This document shows positions 13,428-24,907 of a DNA stretch of 64,000 nucleotides, piece after piece (position 1 is the stretch's first letter; every line of letters starts with the position of its first letter). The notes below the pieces were generated by a model. It had not been told where the DNA came from. It saw nothing but the letters and a program-made list of their open reading frames with translations, and ran no database searches. A program made the position numbers and the translations under genes. The stretch is from Ectobius pallidus (taxonomy: Eukaryota; Arthropoda; Insecta; Blattodea; Ectobiidae): assembly GCA_964059195.1 (NCBI GenBank), contig CAXKWD010000005.1, forward strand, positions 143,617,686 to 143,681,685, read 5' to 3'.

Positions 13428-13897
13428 ATAGTATATTGCGATACAAGTGCCGTAAGGCACGTTTACGGGTCGAGGAAACAGATTGAAAACCCGAGGCGCA
13501 GCCGAGGGTTTTTAAGTTTTCGAGACCCGTAAATGCCTTTACGGCCCGTGTGTTGCATGCTATTTTTTTCACGTTGATTATTTATATCAATTTAATTATA
13601 TTAATTGTGATATTACCTGAAAATATTATCTATATACAGTCATGAAGAATGGTGCTTATTTCAGAAAGGGATTAGCATTTGTTATTGTTTATGACAACCG
13701 AATATTTGTCCTGGGGGCCGTGTCCATAAAGGCTTGTATTATTAAGTGTATCGTAATGAATTATGACGTGGCGCTTGGACCGTAAGTAATTTAACCTCAT
13801 CGCAACGCCCTTAGCAACACGATTGTGTGGGAATGTCAACTTACGATCCATGTAAACAACTTTCGTAAGTAACACTTACTAGCTAAGGAGTGCAAAA
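13428..13897 (+). mobile_element. Unclassified ~470-bp mobile element, copy 2
   Basis: Over 90% like the copy at 11247-11716, with the same start, the same internal palindrome at about 13440-13560 and the same end. The 65- and 67-codon minus-strand frames inside also have counterparts in the other copy, but they carry no recognisable domain. Confidence 0.75.
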
Positions 13898-14653
13898 AAT
13901 TATCAACATCGTAATTCATTCATTCGCTGTCCACAGTAAAATATTAAACTTAATACATGCTATATACAATTACGAATACATTACGTCAATCAGGATTTCC
14001 TAAAAAATCATCAGAGTTAAATGATAATTATATATTTTTGTTATTTATACAGTGGTGTTTATCAATTATCAGTAGTGTTTATACAGTAGTGTTTGTACGT
14101 ACAGCATATCATAATGTATAAATTATTCATCTATGGGTTTATCATCAGAGTAACCCAAAAGTATAATAAGCAGAAAAAGCGTAAGAGGGCTTTAGACATG
14201 TGGTTGCTACCCAGAGCATGATTTTGAGGGTAAAGGCTAGTGTCCACATGAGAGCTGAGAGTGCGAGAAACTATCGAGAGTTGCATTTCGGTATGTGGAC
14301 ACCAGCCTTAAGGTTCTGAATAAAATAATTCTTAAAAGCACAATAAACCATAATTTTAAAAAATAAAGCAATATGTAATATAAAGCATAATTCTTCGACG
14401 ATTAACTGCATGTTTAAATCTAACAATAGATTCAAAGACAAAATTAAAAATATTTCCAGCAATAATGAACATCTGGTACGTTTTAGAGTGTACTTGGTTT
14501 AATGGTTTTAAGGTCAGTGCATAATCTGAATTAGAGCAGTTCACATTCATTGAACACCAGCATGCGAAAAATTGTTGTAAATGAAATTCAAAGAGTTCGT
14601 GAGTTTCCCACAGATTATTTTGTGGTTGAAAAGGGGAAATTTTACTAGCATTT
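13898..14653. other. Intergenic DNA, no gene recognised
   Basis: AT-rich. The overlapping 63- and 102-codon minus-strand frames (14271-14664) show no known domain. Confidence 0.5.
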
Positions 14654-14946
14654 GTGGGATACACAGTGGCGCAGTTGGTTGAGGCACTGCGCTAAAATTT
14701 AGAAGATCTCACTCAAGTTTCGATGCTCCATGAAGTCGTTGGGATTTTCCAATTGGTTTGTTCATTATAGTTTTGGGTAAACTCAGTCTCAAACAGAAAT
14801 GAGTACCAAGTAGAATCCTTAAAGGGGGAGAATGCAGTCGGTGTATATGGCTGACAACTCCAACGTCTTTATGGGCTGAATGTCTAAAAATCCTGGAGCC
14901 TCAATCTCCTGGAACCTCAAGGGTCTCCATGGCATTTATATGGACT
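14654..14946 (+). mobile_element. tRNA-derived SINE, family 2
   Basis: Head GTGGCGCAGTTGGTTGAGGC near 14667 resembles a Pol III A box. The body contains AACAGAAATGAGTACCA, and the 3' part reads GAGCCTCAATCTCCTGGAACC. Head, body and tail match, in order, the minus-strand copy at 38045-38341, and the tail matches 63060-63145. No clear target duplication found. Confidence 0.75.
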
Positions 14947-15084
14947 ACTGCTTAGTTGTTTTAGTGTAGGCCTTCTTAGTGGCAATTTAAAAATACTCTC
15001 CAATGAAAAGAAAGTTATTGTTGAACAGCATGGCGCCGTATAACAATAGCGAAGATTTTGTAGAGTGACCGACTTATGATTACC

Positions 15085-15358
15085 GGTGGGAGAGGATGTC
15101 GTATCGTATCGTATCGACTCAGGGGCTGAGTCCTTACGGACTCGTGCACGTAGGACGCATAGGTGGGCCCATTGTACACCCCCAAGGAGAATGAATGATG
15201 TGTATGCCCTAAGGCCCCCTGTCAACAGACTCCACCGCGAGCCCCCACGGATCTTCCCTACATTCAACAAGTATCAAGTACCATTCCATGTGCACAGCAT
15301 CCCCTGGGTCTCCCCTTCACAAGAGACCCAGAGTAGCGGCGGGAGAAGATGTCACTAA
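15085..15358. other. GC-rich block of unknown nature
   Basis: Distinctly GC-richer than its surroundings, with ATCGT pentamer repeats near 15098-15115 and a short stem GGACTCA/TGAGTCC near 15115-15145. Both strands have open frames (90 codons plus, 117 codons minus) that share no recognisable domain. It may be a repeat from a family not otherwise present here. Confidence 0.35.
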
Positions 15359-17035
15359 GATTGCTACAGATGCTTTACATCTATTCACGGCATTTTAGAT
15401 TGCATAAATTATATCGAGGGAATTGTGGTGACTACAGTGGTGAGAATGTTTCACTGTTTTGTGAAACACGCGCAACGAAACACATCAACAATAGTATTTT
15501 GGGTTCCTAAGTCGGTAATCACATCTTAACATTCCAATAATTAGAAATATACGTAGTAGGCTCAATTTAAAAAAAAAATAGATATATTCCCCGCGCTACA
15601 TTATTATTGCAAACACTAGCAGTGGACCATCCCAAACTACGAAAAACAGACTACAGAAGAAGATGCACTATTATTATAAATTAGTTTTATTTATAGCATA
15701 ACGATATAGACATAATATGTTCCAGAAAATTAATGTCTTATGCGTGACTGGTACATATGGAATTAAATACGAGTAGGCCTACCCTATATGATCATTGGCG
15801 GAAATGACCTATTTTCCGCTCCTAAGCTGGAAAAATTAACGACAAAGATTTCTCTAATTGTATGAATTTTACTCATGATAAAATAATATAACATACTTAA
15901 TATAATAGTTATATGTAATTTTTATTTTTAACATTTCATTTCTGATTCAAAAAGGAAATCGCAAATCGCGTTTATTACTGGACTAACAATATGACCAAAA
16001 GTATTTATCAGCCGCTAATAATAAATTGACATAGGAACATAGACAATTCGGTATATACCTAAGGCTGAAAAATAAAGTCAATAACCACATCTTGGAATAT
16101 TCCTTTGAGGAATAGGTTGAATTAAGTAAGCTATAAAAAGATGTGTGAACACATTTTATGTACTCACGTTTCTGTTGTCTTCATAGGCAATCGGCGCTGT
16201 TCATAGAAACACCTGCAATCATAAAAAATAATGACTCAGAATACACGTGTATGAACGTAATGATAAAAATACTGAATTTTGTATGAAGATTACACTCCGT
16301 ATACAAGTTGGATGTTAAAAACATACGTTTTAGGGATAGCAGAGGGGACATAATATGGAAGATTTAATTTAGAATTACTCTATGATGGATTAAAAAATCA
16401 ACAATTCTATATCAGTTTAAAAGCAAAATGGAATCTACCATTCTCGTAGAATTATCTTGCCTGTTGTTTATAGTTCATTTTTTTAATTTGCCGTATTAGT
16501 TTTTTTAATAGAGAATAAATCAAAAGCTTCACGCCGTTGATGTTCGAGTGTAAACAACAGCTGAAACAGTATGTAAACCTACTTGTTTCAGATCAGCGAA
16601 AACGACCGGAATTAGATTTCATTCTAACTAACATACTGTATTACTGAAGCACTTTGTGGTGTAAGAAATGTGGCTTGGTTCTAACAGGACCAATGTCATA
16701 AAACTTGGTTTTTAGATAACTGACTTTTGAAGCCTTTATAGCAGTAATATTTTTTGCTGAGAACTTCCGACATTGGCCTCTAGGGTTTCTGTATTATGTC
16801 TATTAATAATAACAGACATTGGCACTTTTGGTATACGAAAGATAAAGACTAGCCGAGCTCAATAATGCACAGATTTTATTTTTGCAAGAAATCAGAAAGT
16901 TAAAAATGTAAAAAGGGACAAGAAGATGAAAGTAGGAGAAATACATAAATTATTATTTTACAAACTACACTTCCGGCCCCAAGCAGAAGCTTACTCGGGA
17001 GTGTCTCATGTAAACATGTAAATTTTAAAATTAAA
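15359..17035. other. Intergenic DNA, no gene recognised
   Basis: AT-rich; one TAGGCCTA copy at 15774-15781. No coding, RNA or repeat structure that I could support. Confidence 0.5.
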
Positions 17036-17343
17036 TCGCGAAGGATGAAATGGGCTGGACATGTTGCACGCATGGGGGAAGAAAGACATATCTCAAAAGT
17101 ATTGACTGAGAGATCCGAAGGGAAAAGACCACGTGGAAGACCTAGACGTAGGTGAGAGGACAATCTTAGAACGGATTTATGGGAAGTAGGATTTGTGGGG
17201 GATGAATGGATAGAGTTACCGCAGAATAGGGTTGAATGGCGGACTGAGGTAAGCGCGGCAATGAACCTTTGGGTTCTGTAAAATATATAATATTACTTTA
17301 GCTTGCTTAGGAATTGCCTATTGCCATTGAGTAAGTAATTAAA
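17036..17343 (+). pseudogene. LINE ORF2 C-terminal fragment (5'-truncated, with stop codon)
   Basis: Translating from about 17038 gives RRMKWAGHVARMGEER, then GKRPRGRPRRR, a stop codon in place of the usual Trp, then EDNLRTDLWEVG and RTEVSAAMNLWVL before a stop near 17282. The WAGHVARM and GRPRRRW signatures are typical of the C-terminal tail of non-LTR retrotransposon reverse transcriptases. The 3' UTR (17283-17343) matches 55215-55310 and the reverse complement of 61780-61860, so at least three copies of this LINE's 3' end are present. It is inactive. Confidence 0.85.
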
Positions 17344-20295
17344 TGTAAATAAAATTCGTGTATACACTAAAAAAAGTTTTTTCTGTTAAATAAATAACGT
17401 ATTTAAGAACACCTACTCAAGCGAACCAGTAAGTAGAGAGAGAAAATGAGAGGGGAAGGGAGAGAGTGGGTATAGAATATTCACCAACCCTTTCTGACAA
17501 CGACGAAACATGTAAATCGTAATAATGTTGGTCGGCGTAGTACTAACATTCTATCTGGTAATGTAAGGGGGAACATAGTCGCAGAATTCTGATATAACAA
17601 ACTTGTTGGTACACCCTCAAGGTTTATTTTCGCTTATAGTGAATTTCAGGAAGAAGTTATAAACCAGTTGGTGGAAGAACTTGATAAAACTTCGGGGAAC
17701 AATATCCTGACAACCAATATTGCTCCGAGCAAGCTAACTGAAATTTGAGTGGACAACAGCATGGTCAACTTAAGCAGTTACGGGACTTCAACAACTGGAG
17801 ACGACGATACAAGGCTTCTATGAAAATTTAGCAATTCAGATGTTTCATAGCAATATAGTACTTTGATAATTCAACAAGAATATTTAATGAAAAATAGGAA
17901 ATACAAACTATAAAGTAAGAGCACTAAATAAGAACTATGTACAGTTAAAATAGTGTTAAAATGAAATGAATTAAGGAATAAATTTAACACAAAGAGCTGC
18001 AACATGAATGTTTGTAATATGCAGTAGACTAATTCAATGAAGTTCAAACATTTATAATAATGAAATTAGTACTGTAACATAAAGAAAAAAATGTAGAGGC
18101 CTAATAAATGGAAAATCGATGTTTGTATTACATGATTTCACTAGAGTCAGGATTTACGTGTTCCTGCTTTCTTTTTTCAGGCTACCGTAAATGGTAGGAT
18201 CCCTTTCTTCGGGCGCCTAAAAGTATTGTTCTGTGCTTGGGAAAATAATAGTCGCTATTCTTATTCAACTTGTTCCTTAGCTTCCAAGGATTATGTTCTA
18301 GAAATTTCATCTTATTCTGAGACAATTATTTTTTATTTCTTATTATAATTTATTATTCTGAGACACCAGAATATCAAAAGCTGGTTGAAGAAAAAAATGG
18401 ATCTGTAAATAGTTTACGATAGCATTTCATAAAAAAAAAAGTGTCTGCCTGGGGGGCGCAAGTTTCTTTCTGTGCCCAAGGTCGAAGTTACATCCCGGCC
18501 TACGTCGAAGGCATTTATGTGTACATAAATATGACAGGCTCATGTCTGTACAATTACATACATGAAAAAAAATTAAAAAAATAAAAATCCTGCGGGGAAG
18601 AATTCCGACATACTGGCGTCGGTCACAGGCCTGAGTTGCAGTACAACCCCGTCGTTAAATAGCTATAAAATCAACCAACCGACAAAATAAACATAACAAA
18701 AGATTAAAATATTGAAATAAAGTAATTTATAAAAAGCATAAGCATAGAAAGAAAGAAAGGAGAAAAGACGAAATCTGAAACAGAGCGAATAAGAAAAGAA
18801 AAATGAATAGAGATGAGAGGAAGAAGAATGAAATAAACAAAAGAAAAAAATAACTAATAGCATTTAAACAAAACTATTAAATAAAAATGAGACAAACCAA
18901 CAAAAATCAAAAGAAAGCAGCCAAAAGAAATGTATAATAAAATTAAATCAACTGCGCATAAACTAATGGAAAATAATCTGTTTCATTCAGAGTAAGATAA
19001 CACAAAAGAGAACATTCAATAAGTATAGTTTTCATTAATGTAATCTACGGTCTACGGAACGCTTTTGCCTTTACTTCTTTACAATGAAGCAATTTTGTAG
19101 ACTATTTTCCTCGACACATTATTCTCTTCTGTATAAGAAAAATACAAGCAACTTACATTTTAAATGATACATGACGTCAAGATTGGAAGCTGCAAAATAC
19201 TGAAGTTCATTACTATAATAAAACCTCAAGCCAAGAGACGGGATTAAGCTTCCAGTGGATGGTTTGCCAGTGAAGCTGCAATCATTGGTCGGGATGTTAA
19301 TAGAATGCGACTTCACAGCTACAAGAGAAAGAGAGAGCTGGCTCCCTGGAGAGCTATAAGCGAAATATTCACAGTCATTATTTGAATCCACAGTACAGCA
19401 CCTGGGTCTCTGCTTTTGTTGGTTCTACTGAAGTTCTAGGGACGAGATTAAGGTCTTGAAATAATGGTGAAAATAATAATTAACTGTACTTTGAAAAGTA
19501 AAAAGGAATAAAATAAAATAAGCTTTATCAATTGATATAATTACTTCACTATTCTTTGAGGGTAATGCTATTTTTACAGTAATGATCTCCGCCTTATACC
19601 CTCAAACATTTATTTCATAAGATACCCTTACATACCGTGGGTTTACAAGCAACAGCATTTCCGTAAGACTTAACGTTACTATTACTAAGTCTATTTGTTA
19701 AAAAGTAACATGAATTTGTTGTGCCTCAAGTTCAAACTTTAATGTAAATCAGATTATCTAATTCTGATAGTACATTTTGCAACGAGCCTATATTGCCATT
19801 TATCATGTTACCAGTACGTTTATGAAGCGATTGGCTGACAGCGCGCAATCAGCTGTTAGCAAGTTCACATAGTTGTCTTCTGCGACAGATGGCCGGTGAT
19901 GGCTTACGGTCAAGTCGAAGCTTGTTCTTGGCTGTTTTCTTGAAGTGAATGGATGTTTTACAAGACGAAATGAGCTCAATTTAGTATAACATTAAAATGA
20001 ACACCAACAGAATTGAATTAATTTTAAATACAGACTGCTTATTACGCAGTTCCCTGCTATCAAGATTTCAAGATCGTTCCATATTCGATAATAATTATCG
20101 ATACCACACCAGTGTTACAATGAAAATCTGTTTCGAAATGTATATCATTATGATGTCGTTACGTCACATGTAATTAGCGTATTATAGACTACATCCTACA
20201 TATATATGATGCGATCGACCAAAAATAAACTTATATCCCAAAATTCTACAATATACTCGTCATAGTGTTAAAATATTAAGCATTTCAAAAAAGTA
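17344..20295. other. Intergenic DNA, mostly unrecognised
   Basis: A GC-richer block at about 18440-18680 (GGGGGGCGCAAG ... CCTGCGGGGAAGAATTCC) resembles part of a repeat but has no second copy here. 19950-20235 shares ordered blocks with 44640-45185 (ACAGAATTGA, GTTACGTCACATGTAAT). No gene recognised; the 90-codon minus frame at 19119-19391 has no known domain. Confidence 0.45.
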
Positions 20296-20520
20296 GAATG
20301 ATAACTCTTTCGCACTGGCCGTGTGTAGGCTAAGGTGGAAAGGTTGAGTCAGATAGAAAAATTCGATTGAAACAGGATTTGAAACAGGATCTTCGGCTCT
20401 CCGTGCTGCTGCTCTATCATTGAGCTACCATGGCAACGTGCCGGCACATCATTAAATTCTATCTGACTCAACCTATCCACCTTAGCCTTCACACCACCAG
20501 AGTGCAAGAATGGTCATTCC
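20296..20520 (-). mobile_element. tRNA-like foldback element, copy 1
   Basis: Two inverted arms, about 20296-20362 and 20452-20520 (GGCTAAGGTGG...TTGAGTCAGATAGAA against TTCTATCTGACTCAACC...CCACCTTAGCC), enclose a tRNA-like sequence on the minus strand at about 20363-20437. The A-box region reads TAGCTCAATGATAGAGC and the B-box region TTTCAAATCC, which is degenerate. Related to the element at 23225-23410. Confidence 0.75.
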
Positions 20521-21337
20521 ATTGTGACCTACTGGTGGTTTGCTATGAAGCCTGGGGCTTTAAGTATTTACGAATTGTAAGTCACCATTGGAATGGTATC
20601 TCATATTGAGAACGCCTGGTGGTATTCCGGGATATGTGAGTAAGTTGGAGAATGAAATGCTCCAAAATTTATCTTTATATAAGGTTCTCAACAATAGCTG
20701 TGCTCGTTTAATAAAAATTATCATATCAATGTTGGCTCAACAAACTGATTTACATCAATTAATTCTTGTATTGGCTGAAACGAAAGAGTTGTTAATTGGT
20801 TTAGATTTGTTCTAAGATTTATAGTTTTCATTACTTCTAGAGATTGTTTGAGTGTTCTGTGTGATAGAATATAATATGAGTAATTAATTCTGATGATTGT
20901 TACGTTAGCTTATGTAAACCCCATTTCACCTCTTTCGACTAGCATAATAAAAAATGAAGTTTGAAATAACGTCCATTAGTCAGCATGATAATATAGAACA
21001 GGCTATGGAGAACAGATGGAATAATTGAAAATTCAAATTTGGTTCTTGTTTCTGGTAGTTGAAGCAGTCTATGTGTAATTCAATTCTCATTGCACTGTGG
21101 GAATAGCAGCTGTCAGAATGCATGATCTCACGTATGGATCATGACGTGAATTAATATTAACTGTCCGGGAGAAGGGAGCAGGAAAAAAGAGACGAAGATA
21201 TTCATTCCTTCCATTTCATCTGATGTTTGCACATTTAATATAGAAATGTTCTGTCTTGATACCTTCTTGCTTTTCCTATTTCACAATAAAGGATTCCGTG
21301 CAAGGTTTTACAACAGAGTTCATGAAGAGAATTACCA
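20521..21337. other. Intergenic DNA, no gene recognised
   Basis: The 75-codon plus frame at 20588-20815 has no recognisable domain. No repeat assignment made. Confidence 0.4.
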
Positions 21338-21657
21338 GGTGTCCCGGATTTCAAGGGACGGTCCCTTATTTGAGTAAAACGTCCCTTGTCCCTTAATCTT
21401 TTTTCATGACATGTCAAATTTTCCTTATTTGCCAAATTACATTTTTCTTCCAACTCAACATAGCTGGCAAACCGGGGTCTACACATTGACCGCTTTGGTT
21501 CACTCGAACTATATTCTTCCCATTTTCTGTCAGTTGTTGGGTTTGGGCATGGTGTTACGTGATGCAAAAAAGGGCGTAAACTAACAGCTTGTAATAAACA
21601 TGATTTTAAAAGATTTTGTGCATTTCGTGAAAAATGCTTCAGGTAGAAGATTTTCAT
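21338..21657. mobile_element. Possible hAT-like terminus with attached fragment
   Basis: 21338 onward reads CAGGTGTCCCGGATTTC, which looks like a hAT-type terminal repeat. The matching opposite terminus is not present, so this would be a truncated element. A 140-codon minus-strand frame overlaps it but has no transposase motif that I can recognise. Confidence 0.25.
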
Positions 21658-22065
21658 ATGTGCCTAAGAACAATACAAATAAATTGTTGGTACTGTTACA
21701 AAGAATTTTTGATAGCACATGATGATCACAGCTTTGTATTGCAGCACTGTATATGGAAAGTCCACATCGAATTTTAATGTTATTCCTGTACTGCTAGGCG
21801 TGTACATGTAGCCCACATCAATTCTTTGTACGCAAATAGGCTATACACCTGAAGATGACATATTAACGTAAAAAACGCGTCGTGAAGACAACAGCGTTGC
21901 AATTTTAACATAAAGCAGAAATTTTATGATGATATGGTTGTACTTCAACAGTTGAAGACATTTTAATTTTTATTAGGACTACTAATTATTTATATTATTT
22001 TTGACAAGTAATTTGTTACATTTTAATAATTTTTAATTGTTATTATTATGACTTTTAACACCATT

Positions 22066-22220
22066 GTGGCGTGAGGGATGCGTTCGCTCATCTCACGCAA
22101 GAGGTCCAGGTTCGATTCCTGGTCGGGACAAGTTACCTAGGTGGGGTTTTTTCTGGGGTTTTTCCTCACCTGTGAGATAAATGTCGGATAACTTTAGGCC
22201 CTTGTGGTCCCCATATATCA
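22066..22220 (+). mobile_element. SINE family 1, 3'-truncated copy
   Basis: Matches the head and core of the SINEs at 5060-6006: GAGGGATGCGTTCGCTCATC, then a B box AGGTTCGATTCC, then GTCGGGACAAGTTACCTAGG. It stops after GGCCCTTGTGGTCCCC and lacks the tail. The B box is better preserved than in the two full-length copies. Confidence 0.85.
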
Positions 22221-22224
22221 GCTG

Positions 22225-22420
22225 ATTAAAAAACTAGACCTTTGTTCTCCCTGAAGCTCTACTTAATGAATGAATCTGGAGCTTACCTCGGAAATAAATG
22301 AAATATAGCCTATATATTTTTTTCTTTTCTGCATGTCATAATTGCAATTATAACTGATTAAACAAAAGCATACTGACACTTTGTTACATCAGTTTACTTG
22401 ATTTTATTTACAAGGCTTTT
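22225..22420 (+). repeat. Dispersed repeat, family B
   Basis: Matches 33135-33320 in the same orientation (AGACCTTTGTTCT...TGGAGCTTA...CTGATTAAACAAAAGCAT) and the reverse complement of 6700-6905. It directly abuts the truncated SINE on its left. Confidence 0.65.
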
Positions 22421-23212
22421 ATCCCATGACAATTGTAGAATAATTTGTATGAACAATTTATATATTTATTATTTATATATTTATTGCATTAATTAAGCAA
22501 TGGTGGAATACTGATAATATTTAAAATGCATAAGATTACGGGTTACAGTGTTACACAAAAAGGACCACTGAACTTTGAAGTTCTCTCTTCGAAGAGGGAA
22601 GTTTCCCTTTAGTTCTGAATGATTTGTCGTCACGTGCCAGGCGAATGTGTTCAGACCGATGACTCTTATTGAATCGGCCATCTTCTTTATAGACTCAAGT
22701 ATATTGCATGTAAAACTAGCTCTCAAACTGTCTGTTCAATTGTACGTGATCTTCACCAGAGATATCGTAACTTTCCGCTTCGGAAGGAATCAGTTCTTAC
22801 GCTGCAACAGCTTCAAGTGAGAGTACTGTGCTGACCATGTTAAGACGACTGCCCTTGCCATGAAAAAAACATCAACAACGTTTGTACTTTCTCTTCTCAC
22901 CATTAACTGTAATGCACGTTCGTAACATAACTTAGTATTGTCTAAACCACACCATCGGATCGCTTTTTGCTCTGCTTCATTCTCAATAGCAACAGCTCGA
23001 TCCTGGAATTCCCTGGCTCCAAATATCAAGGGTAGTCGGACTATTTAAGTTGCCACAAATATAAATGGGGAGATTATGACACAGGAAAAATTTGGTTCCT
23101 GCAGCTAGTATAGTATAGTGTAAATTAAAATTATTTCTCGGAAAACCAGATACATTCAAGAACGAATTGCATTTTACAACGAACATATCATTAATAATAT
23201 TTATAACGCAAC
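22421..23212. other. Intergenic DNA, no gene recognised
   Basis: Several short minus-strand frames (77-100 codons) overlap here, but none shows a known domain or reads across the others as a plausible gene. Confidence 0.4.
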
Positions 23213-23224
23213 AACTACAATAAT

Positions 23225-23410
23225 AATGGAATGATAATTCCTTCACACTAGCCGTGTGTAGGCTAAGATGGAAAGGTGAAGTCATCTGAAAAATTCAATG
23301 TCATAGCCCGGATTTGAACCAGGATCTTCGACTCACCGTGCCGCTTCTCTTACCAACTGAGCTACCATGGCAACATGGCATTGAATTTTCCAGTCTGACT
23401 TCACCTTTCC
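23225..23410 (-). mobile_element. tRNA-like foldback SINE, copy 2, with target duplication
   Basis: A 186-bp element flanked by an exact 12-bp duplication, AACTACAATAAT, at 23213-23224 and 23411-23422. On the minus strand a tRNA-like sequence at about 23301-23375 has A box TAGCTCAGTTGG and B box GGTTCAAATCC, both matching the Pol III consensus. It is enclosed by inverted arms (GGAAAGGTGAAGTC at the start, GACTTCACCTTTCC after the tRNA-like part) that would extend the acceptor stem by roughly 30 base pairs. The long target duplication suggests LINE-driven retroposition rather than cut-and-paste movement. Confidence 0.85.
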
Positions 23411-23422
23411 AACTACAATAAT

Positions 23423-24387
23423 AGCCTTTTAACAACAAAAGAAGTTAAGAAACTTTCAACTATTCTGAAAAGAGTAGATAGAAATGCAATATCCAAGTTT
23501 TTATAACTCATATCCGCTCAAGACTTTTGAAGTTTGACGTATTCACTTTTTATTCATTCTTCGTAAAACTTTCAATTGATTTGTCATGTTTTTTTTTTTG
23601 AAGGAAAGATACAGAATTCCCACGATACGCTCACATCTAAAAGGATTTTTATCGCCCCATAGGTTATGTTTGCTTCAGTTCCTGTCTCGACTTCGATTAG
23701 CTTTTGCTAGCCTATGTATTGTTTCGCAAGATTATTAAATTTCACGAGGACATGTTTCATTTTTAAATGAAATGAATCCGCAAAACAATGGTAACGTATT
23801 TTGTTCTCATGGCCGTGCCTCTTATCTTGTCTTGCTCCATTTTTGTAGTGGCTATCGCGGTTTCAATAAATGTATTCTGCCATCTGCAGTTTTCTACTCG
23901 AGTGATTTTCCTCTCCGTGAGATAAGATCCAGCAGAGAGCATCCACATTGTTCCAGTATCTCCTGTTGTTTCAATGGGATGCTGCATATATCAGATATTC
24001 AAACCTCTCCAGGCATCCTAAAAGGAAATCATTCCTGCGAAATAGAAAAAAAACTTACGCAGACTAATGCTGATATGTACGAATTTCTGTACATGCTGTC
24101 TTAATATTTCAATCTCTTCCCCTGTCAAATCAGATCTATCTTTCAGTCATTTTTGTTCTTTGATACTTTCTGTCAGAATTATTTTTAATACTTTTTTCAA
24201 TGACTCTCATTATTTCCTATTCCTCATCCTCTCATTTTGTCTCATTGTCACTGTCTCACGACTCCTTTCCCAAACTTAGAAAAATATAATGAACATTACA
24301 CCTTCTCCTAGAAGAGCTTTATCAATAGTTATGTCTTTATATCGACGTGATTCTGAAATTCACTCGAACTTTAACCTTCTCTTATTC
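23423..24387. other. Intergenic DNA, no gene recognised
   Basis: Overlapping frames on both strands at 23763-24104 have no recognisable domain. No repeat assignment. Confidence 0.4.
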
Positions 24388-24395
24388 CTCTAAAC

Positions 24396-24899
24396 CACAT
24401 ATGGGCAACGCCCGGCCCGGGGGCCGGATGTGGCTCGCCCCGACTTTTGCTCCGGCCCGCGGAACATTTAAAAATCGCGCTCGAAAAACTAAATATTTTC
24501 GGTTCTCGCCGACAAGAGAGTGAGAGGGGGGGAAACAAAAGCCTGAACTACGAGGGTGTTCATTCCGGTCAGCGCTATAAAAATGGTACAATAGGCCTAA
24601 ATCAAAATATCGAACCAGACTTAGAGATGAAAATTTGGAAAACACTCTGCGCTTGATGCCAACATTGAGTATCTTGTTTCTAAAGTTCAAGCTCAAGCTT
24701 CTCATTAATTTCTGCTCATTGTAAGTAAATACATATTCAATTCGATATTGTTCTCATTCATGTAACTTTAGCATTATACTTTATAAATATAAAAAATCGT
24801 TTCATGATTTTTTTTTCACAACTACCTATTGTCTACGGCCCGCGACTTCATAAATGTCGTAAAGTTTAGCCCGCATCTTTCCAAAGGTTGCCATCCCTG
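24396..24899. mobile_element. Non-autonomous hAT element with 8-bp target duplication
   Basis: 504 bp bounded by an exact 8-bp duplication CTCTAAAC (24388-24395 and 24900-24907). The ends carry GGGCAACGCCCGGCCC on the left and GGTTGCCATCCCTG on the right, which are imperfect inverted repeats of the CAGGGNTGGCAAC type. Subterminal CGGCCCGCGG/CGGCCCGCGAC blocks are typical of hAT elements. No transposase frame remains. Confidence 0.85.
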
Positions 24900-24907
24900 C
24901 TCTAAAC

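Noticed and set aside
23301..23375. A functional tRNA gene
   Set aside because: Both Pol III boxes are good, but the acceptor stem pairs poorly and the sequence is embedded in an inverted-repeat element with a target duplication. It is a mobile element, not a tRNA gene.
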